A stretch of 64,000 nt of DNA, from assembly GCF_031581065.1 (NCBI RefSeq), contig NZ_JAVLBN010000010.1, positions 5,148 through 69,147 of the forward strand, given 5' to 3'. A program made the translations under genes and the position numbers. Shown here piece by piece: positions 35,321 through 43,033 of the stretch; position 1 is the first letter of the stretch, and each line of letters opens with the position of its first letter. The notes under the pieces were generated by a model that saw only the letters and a program-made list of their open reading frames with translations, had not been told where the DNA came from and made no database searches. This stretch comes from Salibacter sp031581065 (GTDB lineage: Bacteria > Bacteroidota > Bacteroidia > Flavobacteriales_G > Salibacteraceae).

Positions 35321-35721
35321 AAATGTAGTGGTTTATTTGATTTCTATTCCTTGTAATAGTCAACTAAGACAGATTACAGCATTTAAAATTGCACAAGATA
35401 CAGCCACAATCTCTCTTTCAACAAAAAGGGTAAACCCAAATATTATACATTTTCACACCTTTTTTTAAGTGTATTTAGAACTAATATACCCAAAATTCTG
35501 TGAGCAAAGTCAAAAATTCAGCAAATGAAAGCCAACTAATCGCTGCCTTGAGACCAAAAACACCAATATAATAATTTTAAATGAGGGTACGCGTCAAGCT
35601 TAGACATCTACACCTTTCTTTTTGTTTCAATAAAAGTAGGCTGCAAGTCATCAAACCATTTTCACTTTACAATTATAACTGATTATCAACGAACTGTATT
35701 ATTTTGTACGATACACAGTTA

Positions 35722-35735
35722 TTAATGGCCATTAA
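35722..35735. promoter_or_regulatory. 14-bp perfect palindrome, operator candidate
   Basis: TTAATGGCCATTAA is its own reverse complement. It lies 117 bp before the small gene at 35852 and 19 bp before the next palindrome. Confidence 0.45.
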
Positions 35736-35754
35736 ACGATAAAAGAGGAAATAC

Positions 35755-35776
35755 ATGTTTAAACGTGTTTAAACAT
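35755..35776. promoter_or_regulatory. 22-bp interrupted palindrome, operator candidate
   Basis: The perfect 10-bp arms ATGTTTAAAC and GTTTAAACAT flank a 2-bp centre (GT). It is too short in the loop for an RNA hairpin, so a dimeric DNA-binding protein is the better explanation. It lies 76 bp before the gene at 35852. Confidence 0.5.
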
Positions 35777-35851
35777 ACCTAATCGAACGGTTATAACTAA
35801 TATCGAGATATAACTCAAAAATACGAGCAATCATAATTGATTAATAAAAAT

Positions 35852-36127
35852 ATGATCAAGCACAGTACATTTAATCAAGAAGAGCTTATTGAAATTTGTA
35901 AACTAATTTATCCTAATACTGAATGGAGATTCTGTGCAAAAATTGATCAAAATGATAATTTACATAAAGATATAAAAGCTGAAATAAATTTAAAGAAGTA
36001 TAAATACCTGGGTGGGGATGATTCAATAATAATTATTGAAATAAATGAAGGTAAATTTATTGGTTTAAAATTTTATTATAAAGGAAATTTAAATGGGGAA
36101 ATTTATGATGTATATTATATATGGTGA
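35852..36127 (+). CDS. small AT-rich hypothetical protein
   Basis: 91 residues from ATG 35852 (MIKHSTFNQEELIEICKLIY). A short TTG-led extension exists but adds only five residues. The sequence is mixed helix/strand: an N-terminal helix, then strands such as DDSIIIIEINEGKFIGLKFY. Codon use is strongly AT-biased compared with the core genes. No family recognised. It sits between the palindromes and the LytTR gene and may share a transcript with it (60-bp gap). Confidence 0.5.
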   Translation: MIKHSTFNQEELIEICKLIYPNTEWRFCAKIDQNDNLHKDIKAEINLKKYKYLGGDDSIIIIEINEGKFIGLKFYYKGNLNGEIYDVYYIW

Positions 36128-36187
36128 AAGTAGTAGTTATATCACATTTTTTATTTAATATTTTCATAAATAAAATCGAGAGGAAAT

Positions 36188-36565
36188 ATGGACGAATACA
36201 AATACCAAGGACAAATAAATCAGAACCCGCTTAGCAAGAATGTTGAGCATCAGTTTATTTTTGTGAAAATTGGGAATAAACTCAAACGCATTGAGACTAA
36301 CAAAATTGAGTTTATTGAAGTCGAAGAAAAATATTGCTCAATTTTTACTGAAACCAGTCAAATTCACGTGAAAATTGCTCTAAAAGATTTCATCAAGAAA
36401 CTCCCCGAGTCAACTTTTATACGTGTTCACCGCAATTACATAATTAACACTGAATATGTAAACAAAATTAAGTTATATGATAATATTATTAGCGTAAATG
36501 ATCGCAATATCCCATTCAGTAGAACTTATAAGAAAAACCTAATTGATACCTTGAATGTGATTTAA
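36188..36565 (+). CDS. stand-alone LytTR DNA-binding regulator
   Basis: 125 residues: a short polar N-terminus and one LytTR domain covering about residues 25-122. Diagnostic segments are FVKIGNKLKRIETNKIEFIE, IFTETSQIHVKIALKDFIKK, ESTFIRVHRNYIINTEYVNK (the RVHRNYIIN signature) and DRNIPFSRTYKKNL. There is no response-regulator receiver domain, so it is not controlled by a simple phosphorelay on its own chain. LytTR proteins bind paired 9-bp direct repeats. It is in the AT-rich block, next to a lipoprotein and a putative membrane sensor gene. Confidence 0.9.
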   Translation: MDEYKYQGQINQNPLSKNVEHQFIFVKIGNKLKRIETNKIEFIEVEEKYCSIFTETSQIHVKIALKDFIKKLPESTFIRVHRNYIINTEYVNKIKLYDNIISVNDRNIPFSRTYKKNLIDTLNVI

Positions 36566-36647
36566 AACCTAATATAAAATGAATAGTGAAATCAACTTTT
36601 AATTAAAGTAGAGAACATAAAATGAATTATTCCAAATAAACAAAAAA

Positions 36648-37010
36648 ATGAAAATGTTGAACAAGTTACTTTCCTTATTTTTATTAGGACTTCTTACAAT
36701 AAGTTGTGGTGGGGAAAATCAAACAAACAATTCCTCTACAAGGGTTGATGAAATAAAAAAGACGGGGTCTGTTAGTGGAATGTACGAATATGAAGATAAC
36801 GAAACTACGATAACAGTAAATATATCAGGAGATGCATATTCATCTACAGTTAAAATTAACGGAAGAACTTTTAGCACAGGAAGTGGGGCGGTTATTGGAA
36901 GAGGTTTGTACGATGAGTCAGGAAATATTAAAATTGGAGATATTAGAGAAGGCTTTATTAGAATGTCGTTTGCCAGTCATGGGCAAATAAGACTTAACAA
37001 AAGAGATTGA
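36648..37010 (+). CDS. small lipoprotein of unknown function
   Basis: 120 residues. Lipobox LLTISC with tail GGENQTNNSS; this one lacks the acidic run seen in the other lipoproteins, so retention in the periplasm is possible. The body is glycine-rich beta (SGMYEYEDNETTITVNISGD, TVKINGRTFSTGSGAVIGRG, IRMSFASHGQIRLN), a small sandwich or half-barrel. No named domain. Codon use is AT-rich like its neighbours. Confidence 0.65.
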   Translation: MKMLNKLLSLFLLGLLTISCGGENQTNNSSTRVDEIKKTGSVSGMYEYEDNETTITVNISGDAYSSTVKINGRTFSTGSGAVIGRGLYDESGNIKIGDIREGFIRMSFASHGQIRLNKRD

Positions 37011-37473
37011 TGAGTTTTTAAGCATGTTCAGGCTTATCTACAACCAAATTAATTGTAAATAAAGTCTATATGACATACTGGTTGACATTTTTTGCCAGTT
37101 GCTAATGAATACGGAAATACTGTGTTTTATGTCTAATGAAAATAATGTAACAAGCTTAACCCAGACGCTAGCTTTCCATTTGAAAGGAAGTCATTGATAA
37201 AAAATGGCGATCAAGTGCCACTTTAAACAGCATCATTCGATTTTCACTTGATTACCTTAATTTCAAGATTCACCGTAGAGTTTTACTTTGACTGATTTTT
37301 CACTATTTTTGAAATTTTATATTAAAAGATAAATGTTTTCTTAAATGAAGATAATCAAGTCAGTAATTTACTCACTGTAAAGCTTGCTAACGTATTGTTA
37401 CCCATTTTAGAATTAAGTTCCAATGAGAAAGCTTTCCAGCATAATATATGTCTTTTTTGAAAACTAATACACT
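37011..37473. other. intergenic stretch of about 460 bp, nothing recognised
   Basis: No open frame of note and no clear hairpin or promoter element. The stretch is AT-rich. It lies between the small lipoprotein gene and the membrane-sensor-like gene. Confidence 0.6.
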
Positions 37474-38760
37474 ATGAAGCAATTGTTGATTTGTCTTCTC
37501 TGTTTTTCTTTCAACATTCACAGCTACGCAAGCTATGAAGATAGCGCTATCATCAAGCCAAAATGGTACAAAGGACGAATATCTAAAACGAAGTCAGAGT
37601 ACTTGAGTAAAAATACATTTTTCAAGGATCTCAAAATCAACCAATTGACATCAAACCATGAGTCTCTTCATGACCATATGATAGAGATCCATTTCCTGGT
37701 AAATCGAGGAGATACTTTTGCCTTGTTCTCTGGCTTTTTTGATGTATGGAAATTAACTAATGGTGAGTGGAAAAACTTGTACAAGGGATCATTTAAGGGG
37801 TTCAACTACAGTAATAATGTATTTTTTCGAAACGATACCCTCTTCTCTCTGGGAGGTGAAGGATTTTGGACCAATCACATGCATCTCATATACTTTTCTC
37901 AAGACCGAGGTGAGTGGGAATATTACATGACTCAAAATAGACCTTTGGGACTCTCAACCAACCAAACTATGATTGTGGGCGATACCATTTATGCACTGTT
38001 TTGTAAAACACATGAAGCCAACTCCAAACCTCCCAAAAAAAGGCACTTTATATTCAGTTTCAACTCAAAGAAATGGTTGCCTTTCAGCCTTGATTACACA
38101 AATGAGGGTTCCACTCAAATTGCGAGTAATTACGTTTTCAGTTATCAGCTTCAAAATAAGCTTTACTTGATTAGCGGTGGTAACAGGACTGTATTTAATC
38201 CTGCACTGCGTAAAATGTTTCTTTATGAAGATCCATCTTACAATATCCCACATGCATATTTTATCAATGATTCAAGTGGTCATTTTGTTTACCATCGAAC
38301 AGGTAAAGTTACCTCAACAGTTAGTGAGATCCCGCCCGATAAAGAAGGAGCTTTAGTCGCTACTTTCGATTTAAAAAACAATATAAAGCCTACCGAGAAT
38401 TTGTACAGTTGGTATTTGGCAATATTTGTACCTGCAATATTAATTGGACTGTGGTTTTGGTTTAAAAAAGGACGTCATTTTATCTCGCGCTCAAAATTGG
38501 ATAACACAAGTGCAGATAAACCATTTGAAAGTGCACTCATTAAAATTCGAGAATCGGGAAAAAAAACTTTGTCATCATCAGAACTAGATAGAATAATTGA
38601 AATAGATAATGAAAGCCCAGAGGCTGCTCGTATCAAACGATCTAACTGGATTAAAGAAGTAAATTTATTTTATCGAATACAAAGAGATAAAAACTTGATA
38701 ACCAGAGAACGCGACCCAAAAGACAGGCGCTTCTATGTTTACAAGTTTCATTTTGATTGA
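37474..38760 (+). CDS. kelch/propeller-like membrane protein with cytoplasmic winged-helix-like domain
   Basis: 428 residues. Signal peptide (MKQLLICLLCFSFNIHSYA); an extracytoplasmic part (about 20-305) with repeated beta segments like FDVWKLTNGEWKNLYKGSF, LYFSQDRGEWEYYM-type blades and LYLISGGNRTVFNPALRKMF, suggestive of a beta-propeller; one membrane helix (about 308-328, WYLAIFVPAILIGLWFWF); and a cytoplasmic tail ending in SSSELDRIIEIDNESPEAARIKR, IKEVNLFYR, LITRERDPKDRRFYVYKF. The tail looks like a winged helix: helix, helix, then a basic strand-turn-strand. I recall this C-terminal domain on other Bacteroidota membrane proteins but not a function for it. A membrane-bound one-step regulator is a reasonable inference. 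Confidence 0.65.
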   Translation: MKQLLICLLCFSFNIHSYASYEDSAIIKPKWYKGRISKTKSEYLSKNTFFKDLKINQLTSNHESLHDHMIEIHFLVNRGDTFALFSGFFDVWKLTNGEWKNLYKGSFKGFNYSNNVFFRNDTLFSLGGEGFWTNHMHLIYFSQDRGEWEYYMTQNRPLGLSTNQTMIVGDTIYALFCKTHEANSKPPKKRHFIFSFNSKKWLPFSLDYTNEGSTQIASNYVFSYQLQNKLYLISGGNRTVFNPALRKMFLYEDPSYNIPHAYFINDSSGHFVYHRTGKVTSTVSEIPPDKEGALVATFDLKNNIKPTENLYSWYLAIFVPAILIGLWFWFKKGRHFISRSKLDNTSADKPFESALIKIRESGKKTLSSSELDRIIEIDNESPEAARIKRSNWIKEVNLFYRIQRDKNLITRERDPKDRRFYVYKFHFD

Positions 38761-38958
38761 GGAAATTATTCAGGTTCCTCGAATCTCATTATTTTACAGA
38801 TCATCTCAAAATCCAAATGGATCAATTTCAATCATCTTAAAAAAATTGAAAAATAGTATTAGGTATTCAATACAATACAAAACAATGACTGCTGAAAATT
38901 AAAGCTTGATTAAACTGAAATAGGAATGATAAAAAAAACAGCTTTCCATCCCACCACA

Positions 38959-41900
38959 TCAATCAACATAAGGCCTTACGTTCTGATTGTAAACATCACC
39001 GTTGACGCGTTTTCCGTTTAGGTAGTAGAACTCCTGCCCCCACGGGTAAACGAGGCGAATTAGCTTGCGTCCTCTTCCATCTTCAACAATGACACTTTTC
39101 TCTACCTGGCGATAGCCCTGATCTATTGTTTCGTGTGAATATCCACTCGGATATTTTTCAGCTAAATATTCCGGAGAGTTTTCTTTTATGCGCTGTAGTC
39201 TGGCTTCTCTTTCCTTTTCCTGTTTTTCACGCTCAGCTTTTCTTCGTGCAAGTTCCTCTTTTTGTTTTTCTGCCGCTCTCTTTTGGGCATCTTCCGCGGC
39301 CTGGTCTCTCTTAGCTCTCGCAGTAGCTAGCTTTTCCTGAGCTACCGGATCATTTGATTTAACTGATAATGCCTGTTGATAATTGGAAACCGCTTCACCG
39401 TACTTTTCACTCTGCATAGCTTCATTTCCCTTGCTGATGAAATTGGAGTATTTATCGTCTTTAGCCTGCTCGGCTGCTCTTTTTTCGGCCTTGCGTTTTA
39501 AGTCATCAATTTTGTCGATTTGGTTCTGAGGATAGTTGTCCTCACTATTCATGCTTATTGCTTGCTTGTAAAGTGTTTTAGCAGTGGCCCAGTTTTCATT
39601 TTGAAGTGCTTCATCAGCCTGTTTCACGAGCGAATTATATTCATCTTCTTTTTGCTCTTTTCTTCGCTGTTCCGCTTCACGTTTTCTTTTTTCAGCCTGC
39701 TCCATTTCAATCATTCTCTCCACTTCAGCAATTCGCTCCTTTGGTCCTGAAGATGCGGGCTTCAAAGTCTGTGCCTGCCTGAAAAAAGATTTTGCCTGTG
39801 TCCAGTCTTTATCCAAAATAGCCTGTTCTCCCTTGATCATCAAACTGCTGAATTCCTTATCGCGCTCCTCGAGTCTTTTCTCTTCTTCTTTCTTACGTTG
39901 TTTAGCAGCCTCTTCAGCCTCTTTCATGGCCTCGTTAGCACTTTCAATTTTACCTGCCACCACATCGTTATCGGGCATTAAATTATCGGCTTGTTTGTAA
40001 AGCCCGATAGATTGTGAAAACTCTCCGTTTTCTAAAGCATCATCACCCTGTTGAATGAGGTCATCGAATTGTTGTTTGAGCTTTTCCTTTTCTTTTTCCT
40101 TTTGAGCCTGACGTTCAGCTTCAGCCTCAGCCATTTTTATTTTGTTGTTTACTTCCTCTATTTTCTTGGTCGGAACCTCAGCACCTGGTTTTAATTCTGC
40201 TGCTTGCTTGAAGTAAGATTTAGCTGCCTCCCACTCCTTGCGCTCCATCGCATTTTCACCTTCTGTCAACAGTCCCTTGTAGCGTTCTTCAAGCTCTGCA
40301 GCTTGCTGCGCTGCCTCTTCTTTAGCAGCTTGTTTTTTCGCAGCTTGTTCAGCTTTCAGTTCCTTTACTTTTTGAATTTGATTCTTTGGGTACTCTTTTT
40401 CGGGAAGAAGTTCAGCTGCTTGCTGATAGTTTGCAGTAGCATTAGCCCAGTCTTTTTCTTCAATTGACTTGTCACCTTTTTCAATCAACTCGTTATACTG
40501 ATTTTCAAGTGCAGCTTGCTGGCGTTCTTCTTTTGCTTTTTGCTTTTCGAGTTCTTCCTGTTTTTTGAGACCACTCTCGGCCTGGGTCATCATGCTTTTG
40601 AGTCGCTCACTTTCAGGGAAGAGAGAGCTGGCTTCATTTAGTTTATCCAGTGCAGACTGCCATTCTTCATTGTCAATTTTCGCTTGAGCATCAGTGAGCA
40701 TTTGATCGAACTGAGCCTTTTTTTCTTCCTGTTTTTCACTGGCAGCAATGGCTTCGTTGGCTTTTGTGATTTGCTGATTTGGATAATCCTTATCGGGTAA
40801 AACTGTAGCGGCCTCTTCGTATTTTGAAATCGCTTCCTGCCATTTTTCAGCATTCATCAACTCATCAGCCTGTTTTACCAGGCCATCATACTCCTCTTGT
40901 TTTGCAGCCTGTTCTGCGGCTTTTTCTTTTGCAGCTATCGCCTCATTCGCTTTTGTGATCTGCTCATCAGGATATGATTCCGATTCTTTAACCGATTTAG
41001 CTTCCTCGTATTTTGAAATCGCGTTTTTGTACTGCTCCTCTCCCATTAATCGATCAGCTTCTTTCACGATTTTTTGATATTGAGCATCGATCTCTGCCTG
41101 CTGTTCTTTCTCTTTTTCCTCCTGCTTGAGGTTTTTCGCTTTTTGGATCTGACTGTTAGGATAATCTTCATCAGGTTTTACCTCTGCTGCCTCTTCGTAT
41201 TTGGCTACAGCTTCATCCCACATTTTATTGCCCAAAAGCTTATCCGCTTCCTGGATAATCTTGTCGTATTTTTCGGTCAGAGCCTGTTGTTTCTCGCGTT
41301 CGGCCTGTTCCTTTTTGAGTTTTTCAGCTTCAGCAATTTTATCTTTGGGGAGTTGTTCGTCTGGCTTTACCTTGCCGGCTTCCTGATATTTGGAAATCGC
41401 TTTGTCCCATTGTTTGTTTGACAAAAAATCGTTCGCTTCCTGAATAATCTTGTCGTATTTTTCATTCAGAGCCTGCTGTTTTTTGCGTTCAGCTTCTTCC
41501 TTTTTCAGTTTTTCAGCTTCGGCAATTTTGTCTTTTGGAAGTTGTTCGCCAGGCTTTACTTTACTGGCTTCCTGGTATTTTGAAATCGCCTGATCCCACT
41601 GACTATTAGACAACAAGTCATTGGCTTCATCAATGATGTTGTTGTACTTTTCATTCAGAGCCTCTTTACGCTTGCGTTCGGCTGCAGCTTTTTTGGCTTG
41701 TTTGGCTTGATCGAGTCCCTGTTTTGCGGGAGGTGCATCGGGTTTGAGCTTGATGGCTTCCTGATATTTTGAAATTGCTTCGTCCCACTTTTCCTTGTCT
41801 CTGAGTTTATCGGCATCAGCTACAATCTCATTGTACTGTTCGTCCAGTTTTTCAAGACGGAGCTGCTCTTTCTTTTGTTCTACGAGCCGTAGTTGCCTGC

Positions 41901-42213
41901 CCGCATAATCACGATCGGGGAAAAGCTCCTGCATTTGTTTGTACAGGTTTGTTGCCTCATCGAACTTTTCTTTGTCGAGAGCTTTATCTGCATCAGATTT
42001 TAAATCATCGTACTTCTCTTCTTTCTCCTCGAGTTTTTTCTCTTTTTCTTCTTCGGCTTCCAGTTCATCACCTATGCTTTCGAGTAATTCTTCTTCAGAT
42101 TGTGCATAAGAACCGGAATTCGACAATAAAATAACAGAAAACGTTAAGGACAGTAAAAAGAATGAACGAAGTAGAACCTTGTTAATTTTAGAATTAATTT
42201 CCCTCTTGATCAC
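38959..42213 (-). CDS. giant TPR/coiled-coil repeat rod, secreted or periplasmic
   Basis: 1084 residues. A signal sequence ends about residue 38 (SNSGSYAQ). Residues about 50-1010 are roughly 14 tandem units of 60-72 residues. Each has a TPR-like helix pair with the core W-[DEQ]-x-A-x-x-x-Y-x-x-A (KWDEAISKYQEAIKLKP, QWDKAISKYQEAGKVKP, DWANATANYQQAAELLP), then a charged Lys/Glu/Ala/Gln coiled-coil linker and a closing EKYDKI-like motif. Units 3 and 4 are near-identical, a recent duplication. A non-repeat C-terminal domain follows (SGYSHETIDQGYRQVEKSVI, LVYPWGQEFYYLNGKRVNG). Such rods can scaffold envelope complexes. No function is known to me. Confidence 0.85.
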   Translation of the reverse strand: MIKREINSKINKVLLRSFFLLSLTFSVILLSNSGSYAQSEEELLESIGDELEAEEEKEKKLEEKEEKYDDLKSDADKALDKEKFDEATNLYKQMQELFPDRDYAGRQLRLVEQKKEQLRLEKLDEQYNEIVADADKLRDKEKWDEAISKYQEAIKLKPDAPPAKQGLDQAKQAKKAAAERKRKEALNEKYNNIIDEANDLLSNSQWDQAISKYQEASKVKPGEQLPKDKIAEAEKLKKEEAERKKQQALNEKYDKIIQEANDFLSNKQWDKAISKYQEAGKVKPDEQLPKDKIAEAEKLKKEQAEREKQQALTEKYDKIIQEADKLLGNKMWDEAVAKYEEAAEVKPDEDYPNSQIQKAKNLKQEEKEKEQQAEIDAQYQKIVKEADRLMGEEQYKNAISKYEEAKSVKESESYPDEQITKANEAIAAKEKAAEQAAKQEEYDGLVKQADELMNAEKWQEAISKYEEAATVLPDKDYPNQQITKANEAIAASEKQEEKKAQFDQMLTDAQAKIDNEEWQSALDKLNEASSLFPESERLKSMMTQAESGLKKQEELEKQKAKEERQQAALENQYNELIEKGDKSIEEKDWANATANYQQAAELLPEKEYPKNQIQKVKELKAEQAAKKQAAKEEAAQQAAELEERYKGLLTEGENAMERKEWEAAKSYFKQAAELKPGAEVPTKKIEEVNNKIKMAEAEAERQAQKEKEKEKLKQQFDDLIQQGDDALENGEFSQSIGLYKQADNLMPDNDVVAGKIESANEAMKEAEEAAKQRKKEEEKRLEERDKEFSSLMIKGEQAILDKDWTQAKSFFRQAQTLKPASSGPKERIAEVERMIEMEQAEKRKREAEQRRKEQKEDEYNSLVKQADEALQNENWATAKTLYKQAISMNSEDNYPQNQIDKIDDLKRKAEKRAAEQAKDDKYSNFISKGNEAMQSEKYGEAVSNYQQALSVKSNDPVAQEKLATARAKRDQAAEDAQKRAAEKQKEELARRKAEREKQEKEREARLQRIKENSPEYLAEKYPSGYSHETIDQGYRQVEKSVIVEDGRGRKLIRLVYPWGQEFYYLNGKRVNGDVYNQNVRPYVD
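41273..41650. repeat. two tandem 189-bp near-identical units in the rod gene
   Basis: Positions about 41273-41461 and 41462-41650 are close copies, offset by 189 bp (63 codons), coding for two of the TPR units. They differ at scattered third positions and at the join, where GGTCAGAGCC in one is ATTCAGAGCC in the next. Confidence 0.85.
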
Positions 42214-42297
42214 TCCTCGTTTTTCTTTAAGGCCCGCTAATTTATAAAAAGCTGGACAAGTAGGGTGTTAATTTTTAACATGATATTCTGTAGCGTT

Positions 42298-42305
42298 TAT
42301 CTTTG
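42298..42305 (+). promoter_or_regulatory. candidate minus-7 element for the 2OG oxygenase gene
   Basis: TATCTTTG followed by C, a TAnnTTTG match 20 bp before the TTG start at 42326. It makes an upstream start unlikely. Confidence 0.5.
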
Positions 42306-42325
42306 CCAAATTATTTATTGCACAA

Positions 42326-42982
42326 TTGAAATTACAACAGCAACTCAAAGCTCCTGAGCAATTACTCGATAGGGGGCTGGCAAATAACCTTGCAACAAAA
42401 GGCTATGCTTTAATCGACTCGTTTCTATCTGAGGAAATGACGTTGGAGATAAGAGAGTATATCGATCGGTTGAGGATCAGTGAAGATTTGAAGAAGGCAG
42501 GAATTGGTACAGCTCATCTTCATCAGGTCGATAACAGGGTTCGTGGAGACTATATCAGATGGATTTCTCGAGAATCGAAAATTGATGCGATAAGGCATTA
42601 TCAAAATCAATTACAATTTCTCGTTCAGTATTTGAACCGGTATTGTTTCCTCGGTATCAAGGATTATGAAATGCACACGACTTATTATCCGGTGGGAACG
42701 CATTATGAAAAACACATCGACCAGTTACAGGTCAATGGCAAGCGTGTTATTTCATTTATTCTGTACCTCAACGATGACTGGCAAACGGAAGATGGCGGTG
42801 AAATTAGGGTTTATCCACTCGATGGATCTGACCATGAAGATTTGGCTCCTCATAACGGCCGACTCGTAATGATGTTGAGCAACGAAACGCCACATGAGGT
42901 TCTGACCGTAAACAAACCGCGATACAGTGTTACCGGCTGGATGCTCAATCAATTTGTTGATACCACTTTCGTTGGAGCATAA
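42326..42982 (+). CDS. 2OG-Fe(II) oxygenase, prolyl-4-hydroxylase-like
   Basis: 218 residues if the TTG at 42326 is the start; there is no nearby in-frame ATG, and the promoter element at 42298 sits just ahead. The double-stranded beta-helix has the iron ligands H-x-D in YEKHIDQL (about residue 128) and the distal His in ETPHEVLTVNKPRYSVTGW, with the Arg of KPRYSVTG for 2-oxoglutarate. It belongs with SM-20/P4H-type hydroxylases, which may modify ribosomal or other proteins. Target unknown. Two dispersed signals (42824 and 42898) fall 74 bp apart in it. Confidence 0.88.
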   Translation: MKLQQQLKAPEQLLDRGLANNLATKGYALIDSFLSEEMTLEIREYIDRLRISEDLKKAGIGTAHLHQVDNRVRGDYIRWISRESKIDAIRHYQNQLQFLVQYLNRYCFLGIKDYEMHTTYYPVGTHYEKHIDQLQVNGKRVISFILYLNDDWQTEDGGEIRVYPLDGSDHEDLAPHNGRLVMMLSNETPHEVLTVNKPRYSVTGWMLNQFVDTTFVGA

Positions 42983-42983
42983 A

Positions 42984-43011
42984 AAAAGGGACCGGTAAAC
43001 CGATCCCTTTT
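42984..43011. terminator. bidirectional terminator between convergent genes
   Basis: The stem AAAGGGACCGG / CCGATCCCTTT has one mismatch and a short AT loop. Reading leftward it ends in a T-run of seven, so it is strongest for the peptidase gene. Confidence 0.8.
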
Positions 43012-43033
43012 AGTCAATTTATGAATCGACATT

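Larger units (their letters stand above)
35321..35851. other. intergenic stretch of about 530 bp with two palindromes
   Basis: No coding region is convincing here. The stretch is AT-rich and holds two near-adjacent palindromes (35722-35735 and 35755-35776), described separately. It separates the leftward barrel gene from the rightward small genes, so it should contain promoters for both directions; no perfect TAnnTTTG element was found. Confidence 0.6.

Noticed and set aside
39126..41421. Several rightward frames opposite the rod gene
   Set aside because: They come from the biased codons of the Lys/Glu/Ala-rich repeats read backwards; rich in Phe/Leu/Ser with no signals.
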